Source: Cladosporium sp. IMV 00045 (Eukaryota; Ascomycota; Dothideomycetes; Cladosporiales; Cladosporiaceae). Taken from it: a DNA stretch of 64,000 nt. Below the pieces are notes generated by a model. The model was not told the DNA's origin, made no database searches, and saw only the letters and a list, made by a program, of their open reading frames with translations. This document shows positions 54,522-64,000 of the stretch, piece by piece. How positions within the stretch are numbered: the first letter of the stretch is position 1; each line of letters starts with the position of its first letter. The DNA is taken from positions 67,134 through 131,133 of the forward strand of contig MSJI02000681.1 in the NCBI GenBank assembly GCA_001931905.2, given 5' to 3'. The translations under genes and the position numbers were made by a program.

Positions 54522-54840
54522 GGTGTGGTTTGGGTGGAGGAGTTGTGTGTAGTGTCGGTGGATGGAGGAAAGGTGGAAAAGCGCACGCCAGAAGTGCTTT
54601 CTTTTGTCTGGCTGGAGGTGGAGTGAATGCATGTCTCCATGTGAAGCAGCTGGTGCCTGTGGCTATGTCATACGACTTCAAGTGTTGCTATGGATGTGAA
54701 TGGCCTTTCACTGATACCTTTGTCTCCACGCTGAGATGAAAACTCATGATTATTACGGATCTCGACATCTAGGAATTCACTGCTGTGTTTGCTCAAAGAT
54801 ACATCGTCTACCCAATGCCATTGACTTTTCAAACAACTTA
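54522..54840. other. Upstream region of paralogue A
   Basis: Resembles 55365-55738 upstream of paralogue B in several blocks (GAGTGAATGCAT; TTCACTGA; TTTGCTCA; ATTGACTTT). It is part of the small tandem duplication. Confidence 0.55.
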
Positions 54841-54957
54841 GAAAACAGTAGGGCCCCCATCAACAACCAAATCCGCCCTATTGATGACTAGCTAATAACA
54901 AACAATTACGACCCGACTCTCCTACCGCGCCCATCTTGCCCATTGGATCCCTAAACA
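54841..54957 (-). pseudogene. SDR remnant, last 40 codons, frameshifted
   Basis: Aligns with the 3' end of the SDR at 55739-56807: PMGKMGAVGE, then LLLAS, and in another frame ADLVVDGG-TVF, against PMGRMGAVGE, VLLAS and ADFVVDGGATVF in the intact gene. It contains stops and at least one frameshift. Its upstream edge abuts the end of paralogue B, marking the junction of a tandem duplication. Confidence 0.8.
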
Positions 54958-55364
54958 GAAACGACGACAGCACCCTTGCGACCAACGGAGATGTGAGACC
55001 AGGAGGTGGAGATGTCCTCGCCTTTGTTGCCGGCGGTGCGGATGGGGAGTTGCTCTGTGGACGGCTCGCTGTGGGTGCAGGCGCGCTTGCCGTGCTTGGG
55101 ATGGCTTTTGAGGCGGTAGTGGCAGATGAGTCCGCCGTGACGGCAGCGAAGGTGATAGTGCCTGTGACGGTGGCAGTGAACGTGGGCGTGCTCGGAGCGA
55201 TGGTGGTGGCGTTTGAGTTTGCCGCAGCAGTGACAGCGGCGCTGCTTTTTGTTGTCGCTGAGAGAGGAGGAGGGGAGGTCGGCGTGATGAGTTGCGTGCT
55301 TCTCTCTGCTCGGACGGCAGCAGCGGCGGCAGTGATGGTTGTTCTTGTCTTCTTTGGAAGTCAT
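54951..55364 (-). CDS. Cys/His-rich protein with SWSH-GRKGAVVV motif (paralogue B)
   Basis: Single exon, 137 residues, ATG at 55364 with A at -3. The first 100 residues are extremely rich in Cys, His, Arg and Lys (pairs such as CRRCC and CHCC; HRHRHYHLRCRH), suggesting metal binding. The end, EDISTSWSHISVGRKGAVVV, matches paralogue A, but the protein then stops two residues later: the TAG lies where the downstream SDR remnant begins, so the acidic tail seen in paralogue A was lost at the duplication junction. No 16-residue repeats. No secretion signal. Function unknown. Confidence 0.7.
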   Translation of the reverse strand: MTSKEDKNNHHCRRCCRPSREKHATHHADLPSSSLSDNKKQRRCHCCGKLKRHHHRSEHAHVHCHRHRHYHLRCRHGGLICHYRLKSHPKHGKRACTHSEPSTEQLPIRTAGNKGEDISTSWSHISVGRKGAVVVSV

Positions 55365-55738
55365 GCTTGCTTGGAGAGGAAGGGTTCTGGCTGTTGGTGG
55401 TGGTGGTAGATGAGGAGGACGAGGAGTTTAGGTACGCGAGAAGTGCTTACATGTACCCTCCGGTTGAACGTGGAGTGAATGCATACATGTGATATGATTT
55501 AGGCACCAGGGCGTTCACGTCGTCAGAAATCAAGTGGAGTCGTACACATGTTCTGTCTTCACTGACACTTTCATCCCGAAGAAGTCGCAAGTGAAGTGCT
55601 CATATCTAGGTACCTAGGTAATCTCAGGCTAGTGACATCTCCAATCGATTCCTTTCATTCCCAAGGTACTCGTAGAAACTTACTGTTCCGTTTGCTCAGA
55701 AATCGCAACCCCTCTCATAATTTGATTGACTTTGTCCA
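55365..55738. other. Upstream region of paralogue B
   Basis: Counterpart of 54522-54840. No gene supported. Confidence 0.5.
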
Positions 55739-56807
55739 TCAAAAAACAGTAGCGCCACCGTCAACAACAAAATCCGCCCCGTTGATATACGTCCCCGCGC
55801 GACTCGCCAACAACACACAAACACCGTCCAACTCGCCCACCGCTCCCATCCTGCCCATAGGATTCCTACTCGCCCAACTCTGCCTCATCTCCTCCAACCC
55901 ATCCCCCGCATTGAGAATCGTATCCATGTACCCGGGAGAAATGGAATTAACCCTAATCCCCATCCCCGCCCACTCCGCCGCGAGGCTCGATTTCAACGCC
56001 ACGATAGCCGCTTTGCTAACGTTATACGCCGCCTGCGGCTGTGGGAAATTCACGCGGTGCGCGCTGATCGACGCGGTGAGCGTGATGCTGCGGTTCGGGC
56101 TGGGGTTGGCGGCCATGTGCTGCGCGGCTGCTTGGGCGCACAGGAAGGCGCCGGTGGAGTTCACGTCGAGGGTTTTGCGCCACTGTTCGGCGGTCATGGA
56201 CAGGGCGGGCACGCAACCCACGATGCCGGCGAAACAGAAGAGGTGATCGAGAGAGCCGAGCGTGGAGACTGTCGAGGAGACGCCTTCTTGGACGGAAGTG
56301 GCGTCGGTTACGTCGACGGAGATGCTAAAGACGCGGCTGTTGGGGAAGTCGGCGGCCAGAGATGTTATGGCGGGCTGGGAGCTTCGCAGGGTTGATTCTA
56401 GGTCCCAGAGGCAGACGCCGGAGGCGCCGTGTTCGAGCATGGCGCGTGCGCAGGAGAGGCCTAGGGTGCCGGCGCCGCCGGTGACTGGAGGTTGTGCGTG
56501 TTAGTGATTGATCTCATGGTTTGCCGATTGTTCGGCCCATCAATGCAATCGACAATTGTGAGAAATATGCTCTTGGGGAGATAGCACGTGCAAAGCACCA
56601 ATCTTGCCGCGTATCAAAATAATCCTGCAAAAGAAGCAAGGACTTACCAACAACATTCCCCTCCACAGCAAAGCGCGCAATAGCTCTGCCCTCAGAGTTC
56701 AAATAATGAGGAAGAGGCGCAGGCGGGGCAGTTAATGAAGCCGCAGAGCCATCGGACAATTCCATAAAAGGGATTTGGCGGGTGGTGAGATTGTCGCGGT
56801 CGGACAT
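55739..56807 (-). CDS. Short-chain dehydrogenase/reductase with N-terminal extension
   Basis: Exons 56648-56807 and 55739-56484; 163-bp intron; phase correct; 301 residues. The first 52 residues are an extension before the cofactor loop VVVTGGAGTLGLS. The active site has Ser in LTASISAH and Tyr/Lys in AYNVSKAA; the usual NAG triplet reads FAG. RVNSISPGYMDT and ADFVVDGG complete the SDR fold. It resembles polyol/sorbose reductase-type SDRs (Sou1 group) with NADP(H) likely. Its 3' end is duplicated as a broken copy at 54841-54957. Confidence 0.92.
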
Positions 56808-57302
56808 GATTGATGTATCTTAATCCGTAGGGTTGTTTGTCTAGAGATGAGGTCGATGTGGCTCGGCTGGAGTACAATGTATGTTGTATCACGCTGTTTG
56901 AAAAGGTGCGGTCGGCGGCTGTGGGATTGTGAATCCGTAAAGGTGTTGAATCCAGATACAGATATCTCTCAATGCTTATGATGCTGTATATATATTTGAA
57001 CAGAGGTACAATGTATTCCGTAATGACAGCATGGTGAAGGGCGACGGTGCACCGGTGGGTTTGCCCTGCGGAGTTGACGTTCTTGTGGGTCTGCGGTGCT
57101 GGTCAGCCAATGAGAGCTTTGACGAAGTCGATTGTAAGCGTAGAAGGCAAGATGCGGTATCAACTTGGGAACAGGAGTATATCGTCTCGTACAAGTGGTA
57201 TTCCCAAATTGGACACCCGGTACGTGTGATCGGGGATGCAAAACGTATTGGAAATGATATGTATGTACAGATAGTCTATACAACTCGAACACCGTAAGCA
57301 GA
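56808..57302. other. Intergenic, nothing supported
   Basis: SDR promoter and 3' region of the complex I gene. No other feature seen. Confidence 0.5.
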
Positions 57303-58373
57303 CTATTTCTTCTCCTCCTGAGGCTCCGGCTTCGGGGTAGGAAGCTTGAACTGCGCAAGATGTTAGCATGCGCCAGATGAGACAGAAGTGTCCTACGATT
57401 GCTTACGTCCTCGGGCTTGCGGTCGTGACCAGGGCCGACCTGTTCCCAGGCAGAGCTGCCGCCCTCAAAGTTTCTGAACGCCTGGGTGAGCTCGAGCGGC
57501 TCAACCACGATGCGCTTCTTCTCCTCGTCATATCTGATCTCAGTGTAGCCGGTCAAGGGGAAGTCCTTCCTCAGAGGGTGTCCGTCGAAACCGTAGTCGG
57601 TCATGATGCGCCTCAGATCAGGGTGGTCCGTGAAGAACACACCGAAGAGGTCGTATACCTCACGCTCGTACCAGTTGGCACCGTCGTAGAGGGATGTGAT
57701 GGATGGCACGGGGGAGGACTCGTCGGCGTAGGTCTTGACGCGAATGCGCGAGTTGTGGCGAACGGAGAGCAGGTTGTAGACGACCTCGAAGCGCTGGTCG
57801 CGGGTGGGGTAGTCGACGGCGGTGATGTCGCTGACCTGGGTGAACTCGGCGGCGGTGTGGTATTTGAGGAAAGAGAAGACGGGGATAACGCCGTCGGGGG
57901 AGATGAAGATCTGAGGAGGAGGGTCAATATGGAGTTGCAATGCATGGATCGAATGCTACGGGAGCATTGTGTGCGCGCGTACGGTCAACTCATCCTTCCA
58001 GACAGAGAACCTGTGGTATGTGTGAGCATGCAATTGATCTTCCCTCTCTTTCCGCGAGAGCCAGAATAGTCGAGACGTACTGCTGGATGTATTTGGGCAG
58101 GCATGAGAGCAAGTACTGGCCGTAGCGGTGCTGCTCGCTGGCGCGGTCGTCGGTCCTGTCGGCGTGGTTGACGATAGGCGCATGGTTGAGCTTGCCCTGG
58201 GGGCCTCTCTGTGCGTGTCTGAGGTTTGGCAGCTCGCTCACGTCGGCGGCCAGCTCCTTGGATCGTACGGTGGTGGTCGCGAAAGTCCTGAGGGCGCTGC
58301 GGGAGACGTTGGTGGTGTTCGCCGCGCGCAGGACAGAGCCCAGCGGCCTCGCGATTGCGTGTTTGGCGGCCAT
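57303..58373 (-). CDS. NDUFS3: NADH:ubiquinone oxidoreductase 30 kDa subunit (complex I)
   Basis: Exons 58081-58373, 57983-58010 (28 nt), 57407-57910 and 57303-57350; phases agree; 290 residues. The N-terminus ([20 protein letters not shown], Arg-rich, no acids for 40 residues) is a mitochondrial presequence. The body is the NDUFS3/NuoC domain, with [39 protein letters not shown] and [19 protein letters not shown], the family signature. It is part of the hydrophilic Q module on the matrix arm. The last 16-codon exon ([15 protein letters not shown]) is conserved in fungi. It diverges from Not4 across about 550 bp. Confidence 0.96.
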
Positions 58374-58927
58374 GGCGGTGGATGTGGAAGAAGGAAGTGG
58401 TGGTGTGGCGAGAGTGGTGGTGGTGACGCCAACAGCAATAATCTCAATCCTCCTCAGTATCTCCAAGTCTCTCTCTCTCTCGCCCAATGCAGCGGTCATG
58501 GGCATAGCTTGGAGGCTGTTTCGCTGCTCGCCCGGCTGGTCCCGCCTCCCGCCCGCCAAGATTGCGCTTCCTGCCTGCCGCTTCGCTGCACGCCCCGGTC
58601 GCCGCTTGCCTGTGCCTTCAGTTCCGCCTGCAGGAGAGAGAGAGAGTGCGTGAGAGCCTTCGAGAGAGTCTGTCTGTCTTGCCTGGTCTTGTCGACTTTC
58701 CGCCGCGAAACATCAACCTCACTTCCCATCCCTTAATCACCACGCCTAATTCCATCACCTGACCTCCCTCCGCATCATCGGCCGGCGTTTCTGCTTTTCT
58801 GGTGCCAACCTTTTCATTCACGCACACTTCATCCACATACGCCCTCTCCGTCGGGTCCTGGATCTCGCGCGCTGCACTGCTCCTCCGTTTGCGACTCCAC
58901 CTCACATCCACCCACCGATCGCGCCTC
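58374..58927. other. Divergent promoter, NDUFS3 / Not4
   Basis: CT/AG-rich (for example the AGAGAG run near 58636) shared promoter. Overlapping short frames on both strands are judged spurious. Confidence 0.5.
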
Positions 58928-61900
58928 ATGTCGTTCACAATGTCCAAAAGCGTACATCAGGACTCCCTCATATTCGACGATGACGAGGAGGAGACCTGCC
59001 CGCTCTGCGTGGAAGAGTTCGACCTCACCGACAAAGGCTTCAAGCCATGTCCTTGCGGCTACCAGGTATGTCCTTCTCCCCCACATGCTGATTGCGCCAC
59101 CCTGCGACAGACCTGACAGACTGCTGCAGATATGTCAGTTCTGCTACAACAATGTGAAGAACAACATGAACGGCCTGTGTCCTGCGTGTCGGAGGCCTTA
59201 CAACGACAAGGACATCGAATACAAGGTCATCACCCCCGAAGAGACAGCTATACATAAGGCCCGACAGGTGCAAAAACAAAAGAAGACACAGCAAGCCCAG
59301 CTGAAGGAGAAACAGAAAGCCGAAGCGGACAGCCTCAGTCGAAAGCACCTCGCTGGTCTGCGAGTGGTGCAGAAGAACCTGGTCTACGTTACTGGTCTTT
59401 CTCCAAAGCTTCAAGAAGAGGAGCTCTTGCATACGCTACGCGGCGACACCTACTTCGGACAGTACGGAAAAATCATCAAGATTGTCGTCAGCAAGGCTCG
59501 CGACCGGCTGGATTCAGTTGGTGTCTACGTGACATACGAAAAGAAAGAGGATGCGGCATCTTGTATCGCAGCTGTGGACGGCTCTCCAAACGGTGACCGC
59601 ACGTTACGAGCACAATTCGGAACAACCAAGTATTGCTCCGCGTACCTTCGTGGCGATGCTTGCATGAACCGGAATTGCATGTTCCTTCACGAGGCTGGTG
59701 AAGCGGGCGAGAGTTATTCACGCGCCGACCTCTCTTCCATGAATGCTGGCTCGACGCAGTCAGGGACGACTCGACCGCCGCCTCCCCAATCGCAGCAACC
59801 AATGTCTGCTGCAACACCCATGGTGCGGACCGCAAGTGATCAACCTCACAGCCCGTCTTCTGATCGCCCCGCCCTCCCGTCCACCGCAAGTTGGGCCTCG
59901 AGACCGCCGCAAATGCAACCGAGTAGGGCGGAAAGTCGAGCTGCGAGTGGATCAGTGGGCAGTCCTGCTGTCGCAGCGGCATCTCCTGCACCCACGCCTG
60001 CGCCTGCGCCTTCGCAGCCTGAACCCTCTCCACCTCAACCACCCGCGCCTGAACCCGTAGCTGATCCTACCCCTGCACCCGAAGAACAGCCCGCACCGAG
60101 ACCCGTTAAGGCCCAAAGACCTCGGACACCGAGCCCTATCCGGGATTTCTTGAAGCTGTTTCACCCGCAGGACCTCTGTCTGGAATTTTCGACTGCGAAC
60201 CTTCCGCCGAGCGAGCTCGATATTCTTACCAACTATCCCGCTCTGTTCGACTCTGATGGTGGCGCAAAGCGAAGGCAGAGAAGGCAAAAAGAAGAGGAAC
60301 AGCGACGTATCGAACAGGAACAAGCCGCTGCACAGCTCGCGAACGTAGAAGCGGACGAGAACCCGGAGATGAGCGGCAGCATGCAACTTGGTGGTGAACC
60401 GGAAGATCAACCAGGCCTTGGTTCTAACCACGAGGCACCCAATGCTCAGGGTCAAGATGTCGGTTTAGACCAAGCATTCCAGTTTGGCGGTGTTTCCAGT
60501 CCCGCCGGAATTAGCGAGCGTGGATTGACGCCTCAACAACACCAGCAACTGCTCCTCCAAACCATGAAGTCGCCGTCACCCAACGCACAGGGCGCCTACC
60601 TCAACCAGGCGAATGCTTTCCAGCAGGGTGGCCAAGGACCCGGACATCAGCGCAACGTCTCTCGCTTCAGTTTCGCAAACGACTCGTCCGCATCGACTGC
60701 CGTCAAGCCTGTGGCCAACCAGAAATTGATGAACCAGCAATCTTCGATGATGCCTCCCAACGGTGGCTTCAGCGGACAGCAGAATCCACAAGGCTCCCAG
60801 TTCTTTACCAGCAACGTTCAGGGTCCCCCACCGGGTTTGAAAGCCAGCGGAACGCCACCAGTCAGTGGAGGCATGACCTTCGGCCAAGGTCACGGCTTCA
60901 CCACCGGCGGTCTGCAATACGGCAGCAACGTCGGCGGACGCAACGCCAATGAAGAAATGATGCGCGATCTCCTTCGCGGACGGAACGCGAGTATTGCTGG
61001 TTCCGACGCAGCAAAGCGTGAGTTACACCCCTTCCCCTACACAAGCCCCTCCGCTGCTGGTGCAGGCTTCCCAACATCGTCCTACCCCGGTACCGCCTCT
61101 GCCCCATATGCATCCTCCATGTCATCTTTCGGTGGCGATGGTGAGAAGCAGCGTAGCAAGAAAAAGGGCAAGAAGCACAGGCATGCTAACACTGGCTCCT
61201 CTTCCGGGGGAGCTGGCTTAGTCGATGCCGCAGACAGCCATATGCTTCAAGCACGCATGCAGCATGGCGGACTGGGCGCCGGACCTTACATGGGAACACC
61301 TCCACCTCCGGCGGGCGGCATGTACAACTCAGCCATTCACGGCGGCGGCGGCTACGGCGGACGATGGGCATAAGATGGCACCTTCAACAGCAACAGCATT
61401 TTGTTTTTTTTGTTTCGACCTGCCTCATGTGGCTATGACTTTCTATTTACTGTTTTTTGCATTTCATTGGGATTGGCCGGTCTTACATCCACCGGCCTCT
61501 ATTGCAAGGTGTCTCGGGCATTCGACTCTGGCTTCAGCACCAAGTGTTGGTTGCTGGCTGATTTTGGCAAGGCGTTCAGGACAACGAGCTCCTATCCTAT
61601 GTGGATGGGGCGCTTTTGTGGTGCGCGCGGGTGTTGTTGCGTGAGCACAAGGCGAGCGAGGTTTCCTTTTTTCCCGATCCTGTCTCTCGTCATGGCCACA
61701 CCTTGTACGTATCTCACAGCTTCTCTTCTTTAGTGGCTGATAGATTGACGAAAGACATAGTTTGGCTATCACTGCGCTTTTCTGTTTCATATCAACTGTG
61801 ACGTGGCGAGAGACTCGGATGTATTTAGATTCTTTTCTTTTTCGGCCTTTTTTGCTGTTTCTGTTGCTGTTGCTGTCGTGCCTATTGCCGCCGGCTTCTC

Positions 61901-64000
61901 AAAAGAAGCCACCGTCACCTTAGCCACCACCAGTCAAGGAGAACATTATACATCAACATCTGTGGGTATGCGCTGACAAGACTATAGCAGATGACACGGA
62001 CTTCCCGCCACTAGCAGGATCTACAACTCCTTCTCGTCGACCCAGCATCTCCTCGATTCCTCAACTTCAAGAATCCCGCCGCTCAACACCCGCCATCCCA
62101 CCAGGTCTCGAACAGGAAGTAGCTTCTCGCCGTGGAACTCCCACAATCCCTCCTGGATTCTCGAAACCTCCAACAGCACTGCCGGATCTCGAAGGCATCG
62201 GCTCACGGCCTTCCAGCAGAGCAAGCTTAAGGCGTGCAGCATCTGGCCATGTCCTCCCGGCCCTGCCGTTACGCCCAGGGACTCCAGGTGGTAGCGCAAC
62301 TCCGTCCAGGACCGCGTCTAGGGCAGCTTCCCCCTCTAAGAAGGAAGACTACGATGTCGTCGAGGAAACTCCTACGAAAAAATCAAAGGGCGTGGCATCA
62401 AAAGTGCTCGAACAAGATGGCACCGCAAATGACAACAAAACGACGCTGAAGCCATGACGGCAAAAGAGGATGAGAAGTCTGCAGCCAAACTGGGACCAAT
62501 CAAGGCCCCTCGCAGTGTGGCAGATGTCGTCAAGTCGAAGAAGGAAGAAAAGACAGCTAGCGCAGACGCCCAAGATGCTACCGCCCAAACCTCTGCGAAA
62601 GCTAAGAAGGGCAAGGCCCCCGAGGAGAAAAAAACCGCTTCACCTCCTGAGCCCAAGGAGCAAGCTACCAGCCAAAAGGAAGACGCAAAAACTATCAGCG
62701 CCGCTCCTGCGAAGAGCGATAGCAAAGCCGATGCTGGCAAACGCAAACATCCTGGCAAGCTTGATATAACAGCTGCAGTCGAGAAGCAGGGACAGCCAAG
62801 CGGCTCGAACGCTGCATCCACGTCTACTCCTGCGGACATTGGTACGCCCAGCAAGCAAGCTCGCACCGCATCACAGCCCGCATCGGTGCCATCTGTACCG
62901 GCAAGTCCCAGTGCCGGTGTCTCCTCGCCAGCTTTCAAGAACGCCCCAAGGACCCTGCGTGTCATTCAGACGCCGACACCGAAAGGCGAAGTGCCGCCTC
63001 AACAGGCAGCACCTGCTCAGCCGATATTACCTGCTGCCACGGCCGCTGCTCTGGGCAAGCTGCCGTCTCGTAAGCCGAGCGTGGCATCGATGAACCTGCC
63101 GGGCACGCCTTCAAGTGAGCACGTGTCGATCTCGGACAACATCTCTTTGACTTCCACCTCTCAATCTCGCGCAAACTCCCCTCCTGCGCCTGGCGCCGGC
63201 AGAGTCGGATCTGCGCCTATTCGCGAAAAGACAAAGAGCCAGCAGAAGAAGGACCGTCAGGAGCGAGCCAAGGCCAAGGAGGAAGAAGAGAAGGCGAGGC
63301 TGTTGAAGAGCCAGAAGGACCTGATCGAAGAGCCCGCCCAAGAGGCGATTGTTAGCCGGAAGAAGAAGTCAAAGAAGGAAAAGGAACCGAAGCCGCCCAA
63401 GCCCAAGGAGGTGCCGCAGCCAAAACCAGAGCCTGTCACTACCGACACGACTCCGACCGCGAGCCGTCCAGTCTCTCCTGGACCCAAGGAGAGTGAGGCG
63501 CCGGCCAAGACCGAAGCTCCTGCACCCGCACCTGCACCCGTGCAAACCTCTCCCACGCCACTCCAATCCCCACACGAGCCCTCACCACCCCCAACACCAA
63601 CCTTGAGTCCCGCGCAGATCGTCGCAGAGCTCCGCGCCGCCCAGCCCGAAATCCAAAAGGCTCTCGACTCCCTCTTCCGCACCTCGGGCGCCGCCTCGCT
63701 CAAATCCGGCCAACCCATCGTGCCCAAAGACCTCTCCAACCCGGCCTCCTGGAAAACCGACTTCAACATCAAACTGACCAAAGACGAAGTCGACGCGCTC
63801 CTCAAAGGCACCGTCCCCGCGATCCAATACGGCGGCGAAGAAGGCCGCATCTGGGACCGCGGCATGGTCACGCCGAGCGGCGCGCACCTCCGCGCCCTGA
63901 ACCAGGAACTCGAGCGGCGCTTCCTCGAGCTCGAAGGCGCGCTGCAGAGCATGCCCGAGGACCTCAAGTGGCGCCCCACCAAGCCGCAGAACGACACGCG
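58928..64000 (+). CDS. NOT4: CCR4-NOT subunit Not4 (RING E3 ubiquitin ligase), 3' partial
   Basis: Exon 1 58928-59065, exon 2 from 59130. RING C4C4: CPLCVEEF, PCPCGYQ, then ICQFCYNNVKNNMNGLCPACRRPY; next an RRM (QKNLVYVTGLSPKL; GQYGKIIKIVV) and a CCCH finger (KYCSAYLRGDACMNRNCMFLH): the Not4 order. Pro/Gln-rich regions follow. Exon 2 can end in two ways: read on to a Gly-rich end and TGA/TAA near 61373, or splice at GTGAGT (61018) to the acceptor before 61991, in matching phase, into DDTDFPPLAG and repeated IPPGL/IPPGF blocks typical of long fungal Not4. That frame stops at 62455; coding resumes in another frame from about 62460 (Lys/Ala/Pro-rich, ELERRFLELEGAL) and is open to the window end, so a small intron near 62404-62467 or a frameshift is needed. 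Confidence 0.85.

Noticed and set aside
62372..63997. Ser/Ala-rich minus-strand frames under the Not4 C-terminus
   Set aside because: Mirror frames of a Lys/Ala/Pro-rich coding strand; no independent evidence.

Overview
The window is nuclear DNA of a filamentous ascomycete. The genes carry short 50-90 bp introns with GT-AG borders and CTAAC/CTGAC-type branch points. The families are typical of fungi: Zn2Cys6 regulators, hybrid histidine kinases, UstYa/DUF3328, DUF1772, cutinases, and a mitochondrial complex I subunit encoded in the nucleus. Cutinases plus UstYa-like and tailoring genes suit a plant-associated or saprotrophic Dothideomycete-like fungus, but that placement is inference. Coordinates below come from my own splice models; almost every exon junction was checked for phase.

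Layout: 1-2706, C-terminal part of a large fungal protein with a Sel1-like end. 3.8-5.7 kb, NCS1 nucleobase permease. 6.3-16.2 kb, metabolic genes (P450, DUF1772 protein, EthD protein, MFS transporter) interleaved with a housekeeping cysteinyl-tRNA synthetase. 16.6-18.2 kb, a six-exon 7-TM protein. 19.7-20.6 kb, an SDR. 21.1-38.2 kb, a region present twice: an Rgt1-like Zn2Cys6 regulator (complete, then a truncated copy), a divergently transcribed hybrid histidine kinase (two complete copies) and the long upstream region of PEP carboxykinase. The two copies (22781-30448 and 30469-38164) meet exactly at a 20-N assembly gap. This is either a real tandem duplication or two uncollapsed haplotypes joined in series.

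38.3-46.4 kb: PEP carboxykinase, methylthioadenosine phosphorylase, a second Zn2Cys6 regulator and a PhyH dioxygenase. 47.3-50.9 kb: an intact cutinase and a neighbouring cutinase pseudogene with one in-frame TAG. 52.5-56.8 kb: a UstYa-like gene, then two small Cys-rich paralogues that share a SWSH...GRKGAVVV motif, a broken SDR fragment and an intact SDR. These four pieces form a second, smaller tandem duplication. 57.3-64.0 kb: complex I 30 kDa subunit, diverging from the CCR4-NOT E3 ligase Not4, which runs off the window end.

Working together: PEP carboxykinase (gluconeogenesis), the Rgt1-like glucose regulator and the hybrid kinase lie side by side, which suggests a carbon-sensing neighbourhood, though this is only positional. 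EthD and DUF1772 proteins are a known pair in fungal anthraquinone-type pathways; here they occur with P450, MFS and SDR genes but no polyketide synthase is in the window.
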